From contig NC_009380.1 of NCBI RefSeq assembly GCF_000016425.1, positions 3,352,144-3,416,143 of the forward strand: 64,000 bases of DNA, read 5' to 3'. The position numbers and the translations under genes are program-made. Of the stretch, positions 52,635 to 61,311 are shown piece after piece. Position 1 is the stretch's first letter; every line of letters starts with the position of its first letter. This stretch comes from Salinispora tropica CNB-440. GTDB lineage: Bacteria; Actinomycetota; Actinomycetes; Mycobacteriales; Micromonosporaceae. A model generated the notes under the pieces. It ran no database searches. It saw nothing but the letters and a program-made list of their open reading frames with translations, and was not told the DNA's origin.

Positions 52635-53336
52635 TCAGAAGTGACGTAGCAGGTCGGGGAAGGCGGCGAGACGCAGCACCGCCGCGTCGTCGTGGTCCAG
52701 CGCGTCGTGCTCCAGAACCCAGGTGTTCTCGTTCGGGACGTAGACGGCGTTCATCCCCGCCGCACGGGCAGGCAGAATGTCTGACTTCGGCGAGTTCCCG
52801 ATCATCCACGCACGCGACGGTGCGAAGTCGTGCTCGTTGGCCAACCACCGGTAGGTGGTCACGTCCTTCTCCGGCACGATGTGCGCGGCCCGGAAGTGGT
52901 GCAGCAGGTCCGAGGCGTCCAGCTTTCGCTGCTGCTCCTCCCGGTCGCCCTTGGTGAGCAGGAACAGCTCGTGCCGGCCGGCCAACTCGTCCAACGCCTC
53001 AGCGACCCCCGGCATCAGCTCCACCCGGTGCTCGACCAGGGCGACGGCCAGTTCTTCGATTCCCCGCCGCTCGGCGTCCGTGGCCGGCCGCTCCCACAAC
53101 CGCTCGAAGCACTCCCCGAGACTGTGCAGAAAGACCTTGCTGCCGTAGCCGTGCACGACTGCGTTGGCCCGCTCGATGTCGTCGAGGATCGTACGGATCT
53201 CGGTGCGCTCCAGGGTTGGGTGCGCCACCCAGGTCAGAAAGTCCTCAATGACCCGCTCGAACACAATGTTGTTCTCCCAGAGCGTGTCGTCGGCATCGAA
53301 GATCAGCACCTGGCCGCGTCGACGTACACCTGCCAT
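52635..53336 (-). CDS. HAD-superfamily phosphatase (YjjG-like)
   Basis: A 233-residue HAD hydrolase. The nucleophile motif I is LIFDADDTLWENN, motif III Lys is in FLLTKGDREEQQRKL, and motif IV is MIGNSPKSDILPARAAGM. The helical cap lies at about residues 25-110. It resembles YjjG-type nucleotidases and small-molecule phosphatases. The ATG at 53336 lies 218 bp from the divergent YdjM-like gene. Confidence 0.9.
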   Translation of the reverse strand: MAGVRRRGQVLIFDADDTLWENNIVFERVIEDFLTWVAHPTLERTEIRTILDDIERANAVVHGYGSKVFLHSLGECFERLWERPATDAERRGIEELAVALVEHRVELMPGVAEALDELAGRHELFLLTKGDREEQQRKLDASDLLHHFRAAHIVPEKDVTTYRWLANEHDFAPSRAWMIGNSPKSDILPARAAGMNAVYVPNENTWVLEHDALDHDDAAVLRLAAFPDLLRHF

Positions 53337-53425
53337 GTCGCCCTCCCGTCAACAGTCGGCGCCACCGTAGCGGCCACCACCGACCCGGTCACCTGATTTC
53401 TCACCACCCCGCCGAGGAAGGCAGC

Positions 53426-53455
53426 GGTAGGACCCGAGCTCCGCCGGGTCCTACC
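53426..53455. terminator. Hairpin in divergent intergenic region
   Basis: GGTAGGACCCG and its perfect complement with an 8-base loop sit between two genes that diverge, where no transcript is expected to end. It may terminate an unseen small RNA or be a leader structure of the gene at 53554. Confidence 0.5.
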
Positions 53456-53553
53456 GTCCCTTTCGGAGATCGGGTACGTTCCTGTGCGGTAACCCCACTG
53501 GACTACAGTGACGTAGCTTCTGGGCGTCCACGATCCGGGGAGGGTGAGCGGGC

Positions 53554-54363
53554 ATGATGGGACCGTCGCACGCGCTGTCCGGCGCGGCGGTGTGGCTGGC
53601 CGGCTCCTGGGCGCTGGACCACTTCGCCGGCTACGAGCAGTCGCCGCTCGCACTCGCCGTCGGCACCGCGGTCTGCGCGGGGGGTGCGCTCCTTCCCGAC
53701 CTCGACCTCTCCGGCAAGGTCACCCGCAACCAGGGTGGCGCCACGGTCGCCCGCACCTTCGGTGTCTTCTCCCTCTTCGTCGCCGAGGTGACGGAAAAGG
53801 TGTCGCTCGGCGTCTACTACGCGACGAAGTTGAGTCGCGACCCGCGTCGCACCAACGGGCACCGCACCCTGACCCACACCATTCCTTTCACCGTGCTAAT
53901 CGGCTGGGGTACCACCGCGCTCTGCGCCGCGTACGGCAAGTGGGCGGTGATCGGCATCCTCTTCTTCATGTTCGGTCTCGCGCTGCGCGGCCTCTTCGAC
54001 GAGTGGGCCGAGCGCGCCGGCTGGCTCGTGGTGACCCTCGCCTCGCTCGCCGCGGCGTGGTTCACCTTCGCCACCCTGCCGGGGGACCGTGGCTATCCGA
54101 TGATCGGGCTGGCTGTCGGCGTCGGCTGCTTCGTCCACATCCTCGGTGACATGATCACTCGGGCCGGGGTACCAATCCTCTGGCCGATCCCGATCAAGCG
54201 TCGGATGTGGCGGATGATCAGCCTGCCGGATTCGATCGCGCTCCGCGCGGGTGGCAGGACCGAGGTGGTCTTCGTCCGGACCGCGCTCACCGTCGTCGCG
54301 GTGCTCTCCGCCGTCGGGCTGGTCGCCCCGCACCTTCTCAGCCGCTTCAACGTCGAGGGCTGA
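53554..54363 (+). CDS. YdjM-like membrane-bound metal-dependent hydrolase (DUF457)
   Basis: A 269-residue membrane protein of the YdjM/LexA-binding inner-membrane hydrolase family. The N-terminal MGPSHALSGAAVWLAGSW and GGALLPDLDLSGKVTRNQGG provide the H...D-x-D metal-like ligands, NGHRTLTHTIPFTVLIG carries the family H-R-x-x-T-H, and GCFVHILGDMITRAGVPILWP the later H-x-x-x-D. There are about six helices. The physiological role is unknown. It is translationally close (5-bp gap) to the amidohydrolase gene. Confidence 0.85.
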   Translation: MMGPSHALSGAAVWLAGSWALDHFAGYEQSPLALAVGTAVCAGGALLPDLDLSGKVTRNQGGATVARTFGVFSLFVAEVTEKVSLGVYYATKLSRDPRRTNGHRTLTHTIPFTVLIGWGTTALCAAYGKWAVIGILFFMFGLALRGLFDEWAERAGWLVVTLASLAAAWFTFATLPGDRGYPMIGLAVGVGCFVHILGDMITRAGVPILWPIPIKRRMWRMISLPDSIALRAGGRTEVVFVRTALTVVAVLSAVGLVAPHLLSRFNVEG

Positions 54364-54368
54364 GGGCC

Positions 54369-55262
54369 GTGCCGGTCGCCGCCGACGACGCCGACGTCCC
54401 GGCGTTCTGGCAGGGGCTCGGTCTGCCCGGCCTCGCCGACGTGCACGTGCACTTCCTCCCGCCCCGGCTGCTGCGTCGGGTGTGGGCGTACTTCGACGCG
54501 GCCGGTCCGCTCCTCGGCACCACCTGGCCCATCCGCTACCGGTGGAGTGACGCGGAGCGGCTGGCGCACCTGCGCCGGATGGGCGTACGGGCGTTCAGTG
54601 CGCTGGCGTACGCGCACCGCCCCGCGATGGCCGCCGACCTGAACTCCTGGACCCTCGACTTCGCCCGCGCGAACCCGGACTGCCTCCCCTCGGCCACGTT
54701 CTTCCCCGAGCCGGCGGCACCCCAGTACGTCACCGAGGCGCTCACCGCCGGAGCCCGAGTGTTCAAGGTGCACGTGCAGGTCGGCGGGTTCGCACCGACC
54801 GACTCGCTGCTCGACCCGGTGTGGGGACTGCTCGCCGACGCGGGGGTGCCGGTGGTGGTGCACGCCGGACACGCGCCGGCCGGCACCGCCCACACCGGCC
54901 CCGGCCCCTTCGCCGCCCTGCTCGCCCAGCACCCGCGGCTCGCCGCGGTGGTGGCGCACCTCGGCGCACCGGACTACACGGCCTTCCTCGACCTCGCCGA
55001 CCGGTACGAGAACGTGCGGCTGGACACCACCATGGCCTTCACCCCGTTCTTCGACCAGGCCGTGCCCTTCCCCACCGCGGAGCTGCCCCGGCTACGCGAG
55101 CTGGGCCTGGCCGGCAAGGTGCTGCACGGCAGCGACTTCCCCAACCTGCCCTACGCGTACGCCGAGCAGCTCACCGCGTTGGCCCGACTCGACCTGGGCG
55201 ACGCCTGGTTGCGGGCGGTGTGCTGGACCAACGCCGCCGAGCTGTTTGATCTGCCGGGTTGA
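54369..55262 (+). CDS. Amidohydrolase family 2 metal-dependent hydrolase
   Basis: A 297-residue TIM-barrel hydrolase of the amidohydrolase_2 (ACMSD-like) family. The metal-binding H-x-H is in LADVHVHFLPPRLLRRVW, a middle His is in VPVVVHAGHAPAG, a further His in AVVAHLGAPDYTAFLDLA, and the Asp in VLHGSDFPNLPYAYAEQL. It likely acts as a hydrolase or decarboxylase on an unknown substrate. The frame is open into the previous gene; the GTG at 54369, 5 bp after its stop, gives a sensible start. The stop abuts the convergent transferase gene with no gap. Confidence 0.88.
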   Translation: MPVAADDADVPAFWQGLGLPGLADVHVHFLPPRLLRRVWAYFDAAGPLLGTTWPIRYRWSDAERLAHLRRMGVRAFSALAYAHRPAMAADLNSWTLDFARANPDCLPSATFFPEPAAPQYVTEALTAGARVFKVHVQVGGFAPTDSLLDPVWGLLADAGVPVVVHAGHAPAGTAHTGPGPFAALLAQHPRLAAVVAHLGAPDYTAFLDLADRYENVRLDTTMAFTPFFDQAVPFPTAELPRLRELGLAGKVLHGSDFPNLPYAYAEQLTALARLDLGDAWLRAVCWTNAAELFDLPG

Positions 55263-55883
55263 CTACGCGCCGACCCGCTGCGGTGGGACGGTTAACCCGT
55301 ACAGGGCCATCAACTCCGGGCTGTCGACCCGACTGCCGTCGGCGACGGTGTCACAGGAGATGTCGACGATCTGATCCTTGTGCGCCAGCAGGTACGGACG
55401 GGCACCGACATCCGCGCTGGCCAGCGTGGCGATGCCGGACCAGTGCCGGCGGCCGAAGAGCATCGGGTAGCCGCGCAGTCCGCCGTAGGTGGCGCAGACC
55501 AGCACGTCCGGGTACGGCAGCGCGGCGACCCGCTGGACCGCCCCGGCGGTCAGGCCCGGCATGTCCACCGGAACGACAACCACCGCCTCGACGGCGTCGT
55601 CGTCGATGGCCGCAAGGCCGGCCTTGATGGAGGAACCCACCCCGGTTCCCCAGGCTCGGTTCACCACGACGGTGGCCCGGGTGAGGTCAGCGGTTTCCTG
55701 TACCTGGTCGGCGGCGGCTCCGAGGACGACTACGATCTGCTCGCAGCCCGCCGCCGCCATCGTGTCGATCATCGTACAGACGAGTGGTCTCTCGCCCTGG
55801 CACAGCAGCGCCTCGGGGCCACCGATCCGGCGCCCACCACCCGCGGCGATGATCATTCCTGCGGTCCGGTTCAGCGGTGCCAC
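55263..55883 (-). CDS. MobA-like nucleotidyltransferase (MocA type)
   Basis: A 206-residue NTP-transferase-like protein. The G-rich N-terminal loop IIAAGGGRRIGGPEALL, with an aligned Lys-poor variant, and the VVVPVDMPGLTAGAVQRV segment with the metal-binding D-M-P match MocA/MobA cytidylyl- or guanylyltransferases of molybdenum cofactor. The first Gly loop reads G-G-G-R-R and the usual K/P after it is replaced (PEALL), so activity may differ. The GTG at 55883 is directly adjacent to a GGAG site, so a downstream start such as ATG at the I-I-A-A-G strand is possible. No other molybdenum genes are seen nearby. Confidence 0.8.
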   Translation of the reverse strand: MAPLNRTAGMIIAAGGGRRIGGPEALLCQGERPLVCTMIDTMAAAGCEQIVVVLGAAADQVQETADLTRATVVVNRAWGTGVGSSIKAGLAAIDDDAVEAVVVVPVDMPGLTAGAVQRVAALPYPDVLVCATYGGLRGYPMLFGRRHWSGIATLASADVGARPYLLAHKDQIVDISCDTVADGSRVDSPELMALYGLTVPPQRVGA

Positions 55884-55897
55884 CTCCGTCTAGGTAA

Positions 55898-55926
55898 CGG
55901 ACCGGGCAGGACACCTGCCCGGTCCG
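55898..55926. terminator. Hairpin terminator after polymerase gene
   Basis: CGGACCGGGCAGG and its perfect complement with a 3-base loop lie about 140 bp downstream of the polymerase stop on the minus strand and 15 bp before the transferase start. Confidence 0.7.
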
Positions 55927-56066
55927 GGACGCACAACGGACCCAACGAGCAGTCGGCGTTCAGGTTCCGGGCATGAATCGGATATTACGACCATCCGGGA
56001 CAAAGGTTGGATAAAGCGCATCACCCAAAGCTCCGTCGTCCCACCGTGCGCGGGGCATGCAGCAGC

Positions 56067-57845
56067 TCAGAACGCGTCGGCGTAGCACTCAACGGTGGAG
56101 AGATCGAGCGGGAAACGCACCGACGTCCGACCGAAAAGCAGCGCGCTCGCCCGCTCCCCACACCGGGTCACCGCCGCGGCCACCGCCGCGGCCCGCTCGG
56201 TGCGACAGTGCACAATCACCTCGTCGTGCTGAAAGAAGACCAGCTCGGCGTCGCTACCGGCCAGCCCCACGTCGCTACCGACCAGCTCGGCGTCGCTACC
56301 GGCCAACTCCCCCCGGAGCGTGGCCAGCAGCGTCGCGGCCCACTCGGCGGCGGTGGCCTGGATGACGAAGTTACGGGTGAACCGGCCGCGCGCTCGAGCC
56401 CGCGCCGACGGACCCTCCTCGCCCCCCGCCGGAACCGTGTCCTCCCCGACACGGTCGACCGAGCCGGGTGGGCAGGTGCGGCCGAGCCAGGAGCGAACGA
56501 GCTCTCCGGCCTCCCCGCTGCGCGCGGCCGTCTCCACGTAGCCGAAGGCCGCCGGATAGTTCCGCCGCAGCACCTCCAGCGCCGGTGCCGCCGAACCGCC
56601 GGTCTGCCCGTACATGGCGCCGAGTAGCGCCACCTTGGCCCGCGCCCGGTCCCCGCCGAACGCGTCGTCGGCCAGAGCGGCGTACAGGTCGCCCGCCCGG
56701 GCCGCGGCGGCGAGGCGAGTGTCGCCGGAGACCGCCGCCAGGATCCGCGGTTCGAGCTGCCCCGCGTCGGCGACCACAAACGTCCAACCCGGGTCCGCCA
56801 CCACCGCCCGTCGGATCACCTTCGGGATCTGTAGCGCCCCACCACCTCGGGTCGCCCACCGGCCGGAGACCACGCCGGCGGGTACGTACTCCGGGCGGAA
56901 CCGACCATCCCGCACCCAGGCTTCCTGCCAGGCCCAGCCGTGCGCCGTCCAGATCCGGTAGAGCTCCTTGTACTCCAGAACCAGCGGCGCCGCGGGGTGG
57001 TCAACGCCGCGCAGCACCCAGGACCGGGTGTTCGGCACCTCCACCCCCGCCCGGGCGAACGCCCGCACCAGCTCCAGCGGCGAATCGACGTGCAGCTGCG
57101 GAACGTCGAAGGCGGCAGCGATCCGGGCGGCCAGCTCCGCCAGCCGATGCGGCGGGCCGCCCACCGGTGAGGGGCCACCGAGCAGCTCACCGAGGAGGGC
57201 GTCGTGCACGTCCACCCGCCACGGCAGCCCCGCCGACCCCAGCTCGACGGCGATCAGCGCCCCCGCTGACTCGGCCGCGACCAACAGGCGGAATCGGCCC
57301 GGATGCTCGGTGGCGGCGATCCGAGCGAGCTGGTCAGCGTAGACCCGGGTCAGGGCGGTGATGCCGGGACCCAATGACGCCGGGGGCGACTCGAAGAGCG
57401 CGCCCTGGCCGTGGCCCGGGGGCTCGGCCAACCGCGGCGGTGGATCGGTCGGCACCGGCGCGCCGGTGAGCCGCGCCCAGGCGGCGGCGAAGGAGCGCGG
57501 CTCGCCCCCGCGGCCCGCGTGACCGAGCAGCAACGCCTCGGTCAGCTCGATGTCGTGACAACGGGCAACCCGGACCCCGGCCCGCAGCAACACGGGGTAG
57601 AGCGCCGCGCCGGACGCCCAGACCCAGCGGGGGCGCTCCCTTCGCTCGCGATCGGCCACCGCGACAGCCAGGTCGGTGACCTGTTCTGGCGGCCCGATCG
57701 GCGCGCCGGCAGCGTCGAGCGGTTGCAGAACGCCCCCGCCGACGCCGGTGCCCGCCACCGGAGCAGCGGCGAGTCGATGGTCCCCACCCGCCACCACCGC
57801 CATCACCGCCGCCATGATGGCGATCCTGCCCTCCCGGTACGACAT
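56067..57845 (-). CDS. PolA-like bifunctional 3'-5' exonuclease/DNA polymerase
   Basis: A 592-residue family-A polymerase of the accessory type common in actinobacteria. The N-terminal third is an exonuclease-like domain lacking clear D-E-D motifs. Polymerase motif A is VVADAGQLEPRILAAVSGD (canonical D-Y-S-Q-I-E-L-R altered to D-A-G-Q-L-E-P-R), the O-helix region is RAKVALLGAMYGQTGGSA, and motif C is FFQHDEVIVHC. A tandem 7-residue repeat lies just before motif C. It is shorter than PolA. The ATG at 57845 lies 26 bp after the ngcG-like gene; an ATG further in is an alternative start. Biological role is unknown. Confidence 0.85.
   Translation of the reverse strand: MSYREGRIAIMAAVMAVVAGGDHRLAAAPVAGTGVGGGVLQPLDAAGAPIGPPEQVTDLAVAVADRERRERPRWVWASGAALYPVLLRAGVRVARCHDIELTEALLLGHAGRGGEPRSFAAAWARLTGAPVPTDPPPRLAEPPGHGQGALFESPPASLGPGITALTRVYADQLARIAATEHPGRFRLLVAAESAGALIAVELGSAGLPWRVDVHDALLGELLGGPSPVGGPPHRLAELAARIAAAFDVPQLHVDSPLELVRAFARAGVEVPNTRSWVLRGVDHPAAPLVLEYKELYRIWTAHGWAWQEAWVRDGRFRPEYVPAGVVSGRWATRGGGALQIPKVIRRAVVADPGWTFVVADAGQLEPRILAAVSGDTRLAAAARAGDLYAALADDAFGGDRARAKVALLGAMYGQTGGSAAPALEVLRRNYPAAFGYVETAARSGEAGELVRSWLGRTCPPGSVDRVGEDTVPAGGEEGPSARARARGRFTRNFVIQATAAEWAATLLATLRGELAGSDAELVGSDVGLAGSDAELVFFQHDEVIVHCRTERAAAVAAAVTRCGERASALLFGRTSVRFPLDLSTVECYADAF
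56241..56303 (-). repeat. Three tandem 21-bp repeats inside the polymerase gene
   Basis: Three copies of a 21-bp unit (CAGCTCGGCGTCGCTACCG plus GC on the plus strand) stand head to tail. Copies 1 and 3 are identical and copy 2 carries a few changes. In frame they encode three copies of a seven-residue G-S-D-A-E-L-V unit in a loop immediately before catalytic motif C. Confidence 0.85.
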
Positions 57846-57871
57846 CGCCGGAGCGCCCGGCTGTCGACGGG

Positions 57872-58831
57872 CTACTTGCCGACGCCAGCGGTCAGACCCG
57901 ACTGCACCTGGCGCTGGAAGACGATGTACACGATCAACACCGGCAACATCGCCATGGTGACCCCGGCGAAGAGGCCGGACCAGTCGGACTTGTACCCCTG
58001 ATTGACCGACAGATCGATCAGACCCTGGGCGATGACCTGATTCTTCGGCTCGCCAGCCACGGACTGCATCAGCAGCGTCGGCAGATACCACTGGTTCCAC
58101 TGACCGAGCACGTTGAAGATACCAATGCTGATCAGGCCGGGCTTCGCCATCGGCAGCATCACGCTGAAGAACAGCCGGGTGTGTGAGGCCCCGTCGACCA
58201 GGCCCGCCTCGGCGATCGCGTTCGGCAGGGTCCGGAAGAAGGAGTGCATGAAGAAGACCGTGAACGCCAGCGACCACGCCGCGTACACCAGGATCAGCAT
58301 CAGGTGCTTGTTCGGCCCGAGTGGCGGAAAGAACACCCCGGTGTTGTAGACGCCCTTGAACAGCGGGACGGCGGCGAGGTAGATCGGCAGCGTGAGGCCG
58401 GACAGGAACATGTAGTAGATCAGTCGGTTGCCGGGAAACTCGTAACGCGCCAACACGTACGCGGCCATCGAGCCGAACAGCATGGTCAGCGTGACGCTAC
58501 CCGCCAGCACCAGCACGGTGTTGAGGAAGAAGTCGCCGAGTTGCCCCTCGGTCCAGGCCCGGCCGAAGTTTTCCCAGCGCAGAGTCTCCGGGACCAGCGA
58601 CAACGGCTGCCGAATAACCTCCGCGTCGCTCTTCAACGCCGACATGACCACCCAGATCAGCGGGTAGACGACCATGATCGCCCAGACCAGCAGGAACAGG
58701 TGGGAGAAGCCGTTGAAGACCTTCGCGCCGGGCCGCCGGCCGCCGGCTCCGTTGCGGCGGGCCGACGTGGTGCGGGCCGGCGGAACGAGATCCGGCCCGA
58801 CGGGACCGGGGTCGTGGGTCACCGTACTCAT
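57872..58831 (-). CDS. Sugar ABC transporter permease (NgcG-like)
   Basis: A 319-residue inner-membrane permease of the MalG type, with about six helices. The EAA loop reads EAGLVDGASHTRLFFSVMLPM, the site contacting the ATPase. NgcG-like relatives in Streptomyces serve N-acetylglucosamine and chitobiose uptake. The ATG follows AGGAGAGTCGACG and the ribosome site overlaps the preceding gene's stop, so the operon is tightly coupled. No ATPase gene is here, as expected for importers sharing the MsiK ATPase. Confidence 0.9.
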   Translation of the reverse strand: MSTVTHDPGPVGPDLVPPARTTSARRNGAGGRRPGAKVFNGFSHLFLLVWAIMVVYPLIWVVMSALKSDAEVIRQPLSLVPETLRWENFGRAWTEGQLGDFFLNTVLVLAGSVTLTMLFGSMAAYVLARYEFPGNRLIYYMFLSGLTLPIYLAAVPLFKGVYNTGVFFPPLGPNKHLMLILVYAAWSLAFTVFFMHSFFRTLPNAIAEAGLVDGASHTRLFFSVMLPMAKPGLISIGIFNVLGQWNQWYLPTLLMQSVAGEPKNQVIAQGLIDLSVNQGYKSDWSGLFAGVTMAMLPVLIVYIVFQRQVQSGLTAGVGK

Positions 58832-58843
58832 CGTCGACTCTCC

Positions 58844-59785
58844 TCAGTACTCAATCCGCTCGCGGCGGGTGATTTTCAGCTGCGCCGCGGCCAGGAGAAG
58901 CGCGAAGATCGCCAATGCCACACCCATCGCGCAGGCGTAGCCGAACTGGCCCTTCTGGAAGGCGGTGAAGTTGAGCACCGACGCGAAGATCTCGCTGGCG
59001 TGGTTCGGGCCACCCTGGCTGGGTGTCATCACGAAGACCAGGGCGTACATGTCCAGAGCGATGAAGCCCAGATAGATCCAGGCGACCGAGACGGTGTCCC
59101 GCAGCAGCGGTAGCGTGATCCGGAAGAACGTGTGGAACCGACCGGCACCGTCGAGGATGGCCGCCTCGAAGACGTCCTTCGGAATCGACTGCATCGCCGC
59201 CGAGAAGAGCACCATGTAGAACCCGGCGCCGCTCCAGACCGCGATCAACAGCAGCCACCAGAGCACCGCGGGGACACCGAGAAAGGGCTCCGGGTCGTTG
59301 GTGAACGCGATCGGGTTGTCCGGGTCAACCAGCCCGACCTTCATCAACACACCGTTGATCAGGCCCTGCCCGTCGGCCCGGTAGATCTGCTGCCACATGA
59401 CGGCGACGACGACCAGGGAGAGCACCTGCGGGAAAAAGAAAATAATCTTGTAAAGACCGGAGCCGAGGACACCCCGGATGCCGGCCCTGTCCTCGCGACC
59501 GCCCACGTTGAGCAGGAACGCGAGGAACAGGGCCAGCGCGATCGTGAACAGCGGCAGGGTGACCAGGAAGAAGACGTTGTGCCAGAAAGCCTTCCTGATC
59601 AGCTCGTCGGAGAACAGCCGGACGTAGTTGTCCAGCCCGACGAACTGCTGCCGGTCGGAGTAGCCGCCCCAGTCGGTCAACGAGTAACCAGCGGCCTGGA
59701 CGAAGGGCCAGACCACGTAGAAGAGGTAGAGCGCGACCGGCAGGGCCAGAAAGCCGGTGACAAAACGCGCGACGCCATGCCGCAT
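58844..59785 (-). CDS. Sugar ABC transporter permease (NgcF-like)
   Basis: A 313-residue permease of the MalF type with six helices. The EAA loop is EAAILDGAGRFHTFFRITLP. It begins GVARFVTGFLALPVALYLFY. I prefer the ATG at 59785, which is well spaced from GGAGG, to the GTG at 59794, which is too close. It pairs with the 57872 permease to form the membrane channel of the importer and is 23 bp downstream of the binding-protein gene. Confidence 0.9.
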   Translation of the reverse strand: MRHGVARFVTGFLALPVALYLFYVVWPFVQAAGYSLTDWGGYSDRQQFVGLDNYVRLFSDELIRKAFWHNVFFLVTLPLFTIALALFLAFLLNVGGREDRAGIRGVLGSGLYKIIFFFPQVLSLVVVAVMWQQIYRADGQGLINGVLMKVGLVDPDNPIAFTNDPEPFLGVPAVLWWLLLIAVWSGAGFYMVLFSAAMQSIPKDVFEAAILDGAGRFHTFFRITLPLLRDTVSVAWIYLGFIALDMYALVFVMTPSQGGPNHASEIFASVLNFTAFQKGQFGYACAMGVALAIFALLLAAAQLKITRRERIEY

Positions 59786-59808
59786 GGGACTCACTGCCTC
59801 CGTTCGGC

Positions 59809-61212
59809 TCAGGCGGAGCGGGTCTGCTTCTTGATCGACGAGTCCTTGGCGACCTTGTCAGCGGCGCCCTGCATACCGTCGACGAACTGCTGGGCGGTCA
59901 TCCGGCCGGCCATCAGCTCGGCGGAGAGGTTCTGGCTCTCCTTGTCCAGGTCGGCGTAGAAGTTCCAGAACTTGAACGAGACGAGATCCTGTGGTGCGTT
60001 GCGCATCAGCTCGTTCGCGCTGGCCAGCGCCGAGTCCTCGACGTTGTCCCCGGAGCCCTTGGTGGAGGCGAGGGATTTGGTCAGCTCAGCGAACTTCGCC
60101 GAGCCCTCCTTGGAGAGCACCGCCCGCAGGAACTCCTTGGCAGCGGCCTTGTTCGGCGCCTTCGAGGGCACGACGATGTTCTCGCCCGCACCGGCGTAGA
60201 CGTCGTTCGGTGCCTTGTCGCCCGCCCCCAGGCTCCAGTAGTCCGACAGCGTCATCTCGAAGCCCGGGGGGATGGTCTCCGCCATCTCGTTCTTGAGCCA
60301 GGTGCCGACCTGGATGAAAGCGGCCTTGCCGTCGAGCCACGCCTGCTGCGACTGGGTGTGGTCCAGCTGGCCGGGGAGCAGCAGCTTGTCCTTGACCAGC
60401 TTCTCCCACGCCTCGAGGGCCGGTAGCACCCCGTCAGCCTTCCAGGCGTTCTCCTTGAGGTTGTCGATGTCGATCACGGCCTGCTTGCCGGCGGACTTCC
60501 AGATCGTCGCCATCAGCGCCCACCGCGGGTAGTAGCCGTGCACCGCGTCGTAGACGTACGGGGCCATGCCCTTCGCCTTGATCTTCGGCGCGAGGGCGAA
60601 GAACTCGTCGAAGGTCTTCGGCGGCTGCCAGCCCTCCTTGTCGAAGAGGGCGGCGTTGTACCAGTTACCCCAGACCGTGTACGCGATGTTCACCACGTAG
60701 AACTTGCCCTGGAAGGTGCCGTCGTTGACGGTCCCCGGCAGCAGGGTGTCCGCCACCGTGCCCTCGCTGTCCCACGCCGGGGCGGCGAGCAGGTCCTCCA
60801 GCGGCTCGATCGCGCCCTCGTTGACCAGGGTGCTGATGTCCATACTGTCGGCGCCGGAGTTCATGACGACGTCGCTGGGCTGGGTCGCCATCTTCGGCTG
60901 CTCTTCGGTCTTGATCTTCTGGGTCGAGGACATGTTGACCGTGACGCTCGGATGCCTGGCCTTGAAGACGGCCTCGTCCTCCTTGGCCCACTGGTCGCCC
61001 AGCCCGCCGTTGAAGATGACCACCTTGACGGAGCTGCCGTCCTGGACACCGAACGGGTTGTCCTTGGTCTTCGCGGCACCGGAGTTGTCGTCCTGGGCTG
61101 GCTCGCTGCCGGCGCAGGCGCTGAGCAGGCCGGCGGCCGGGAGGGTCAGCAGACCCGCGGCGGCGGCGCGACGCAGCAGGCTCCGGCGGTTGAGATCGGG
61201 GGTAGCGGACAT
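59809..61212 (-). CDS. Sugar-binding lipoprotein of ABC importer (NgcE-like)
   Basis: A 467-residue extracytoplasmic solute-binding lipoprotein. It has a twin-arginine-like N-terminus (RRSLLRRAAAAG) and a lipobox LLSACAGS with the acylated Cys at about residue 33. The mature domain is SBP_bac_1-like and resembles Streptomyces NgcE (VVIFNGGLGDQWAKEDEAVF; VVMNSGADSMDISTLVNEGA; LDGKAAFIQVGTWLKNEM). It likely binds GlcNAc or chitobiose, fitting the secreted GH18 chitinase in the window. The ATG follows AAGGAGATTCGC. It is first in the transporter operon, after the RpiR regulator. Confidence 0.9.
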   Translation of the reverse strand: MSATPDLNRRSLLRRAAAAGLLTLPAAGLLSACAGSEPAQDDNSGAAKTKDNPFGVQDGSSVKVVIFNGGLGDQWAKEDEAVFKARHPSVTVNMSSTQKIKTEEQPKMATQPSDVVMNSGADSMDISTLVNEGAIEPLEDLLAAPAWDSEGTVADTLLPGTVNDGTFQGKFYVVNIAYTVWGNWYNAALFDKEGWQPPKTFDEFFALAPKIKAKGMAPYVYDAVHGYYPRWALMATIWKSAGKQAVIDIDNLKENAWKADGVLPALEAWEKLVKDKLLLPGQLDHTQSQQAWLDGKAAFIQVGTWLKNEMAETIPPGFEMTLSDYWSLGAGDKAPNDVYAGAGENIVVPSKAPNKAAAKEFLRAVLSKEGSAKFAELTKSLASTKGSGDNVEDSALASANELMRNAPQDLVSFKFWNFYADLDKESQNLSAELMAGRMTAQQFVDGMQGAADKVAKDSSIKKQTRSA

Positions 61213-61311
61213 GCGAATCTCCTTAGCGGTAGATCGGGGGTACCACTGCGGGCTAATGAATCCGTCGTACGACCTCGGTGGTCAGCGGGACCGCCTCGGC
61301 GTGTGCGCTGG

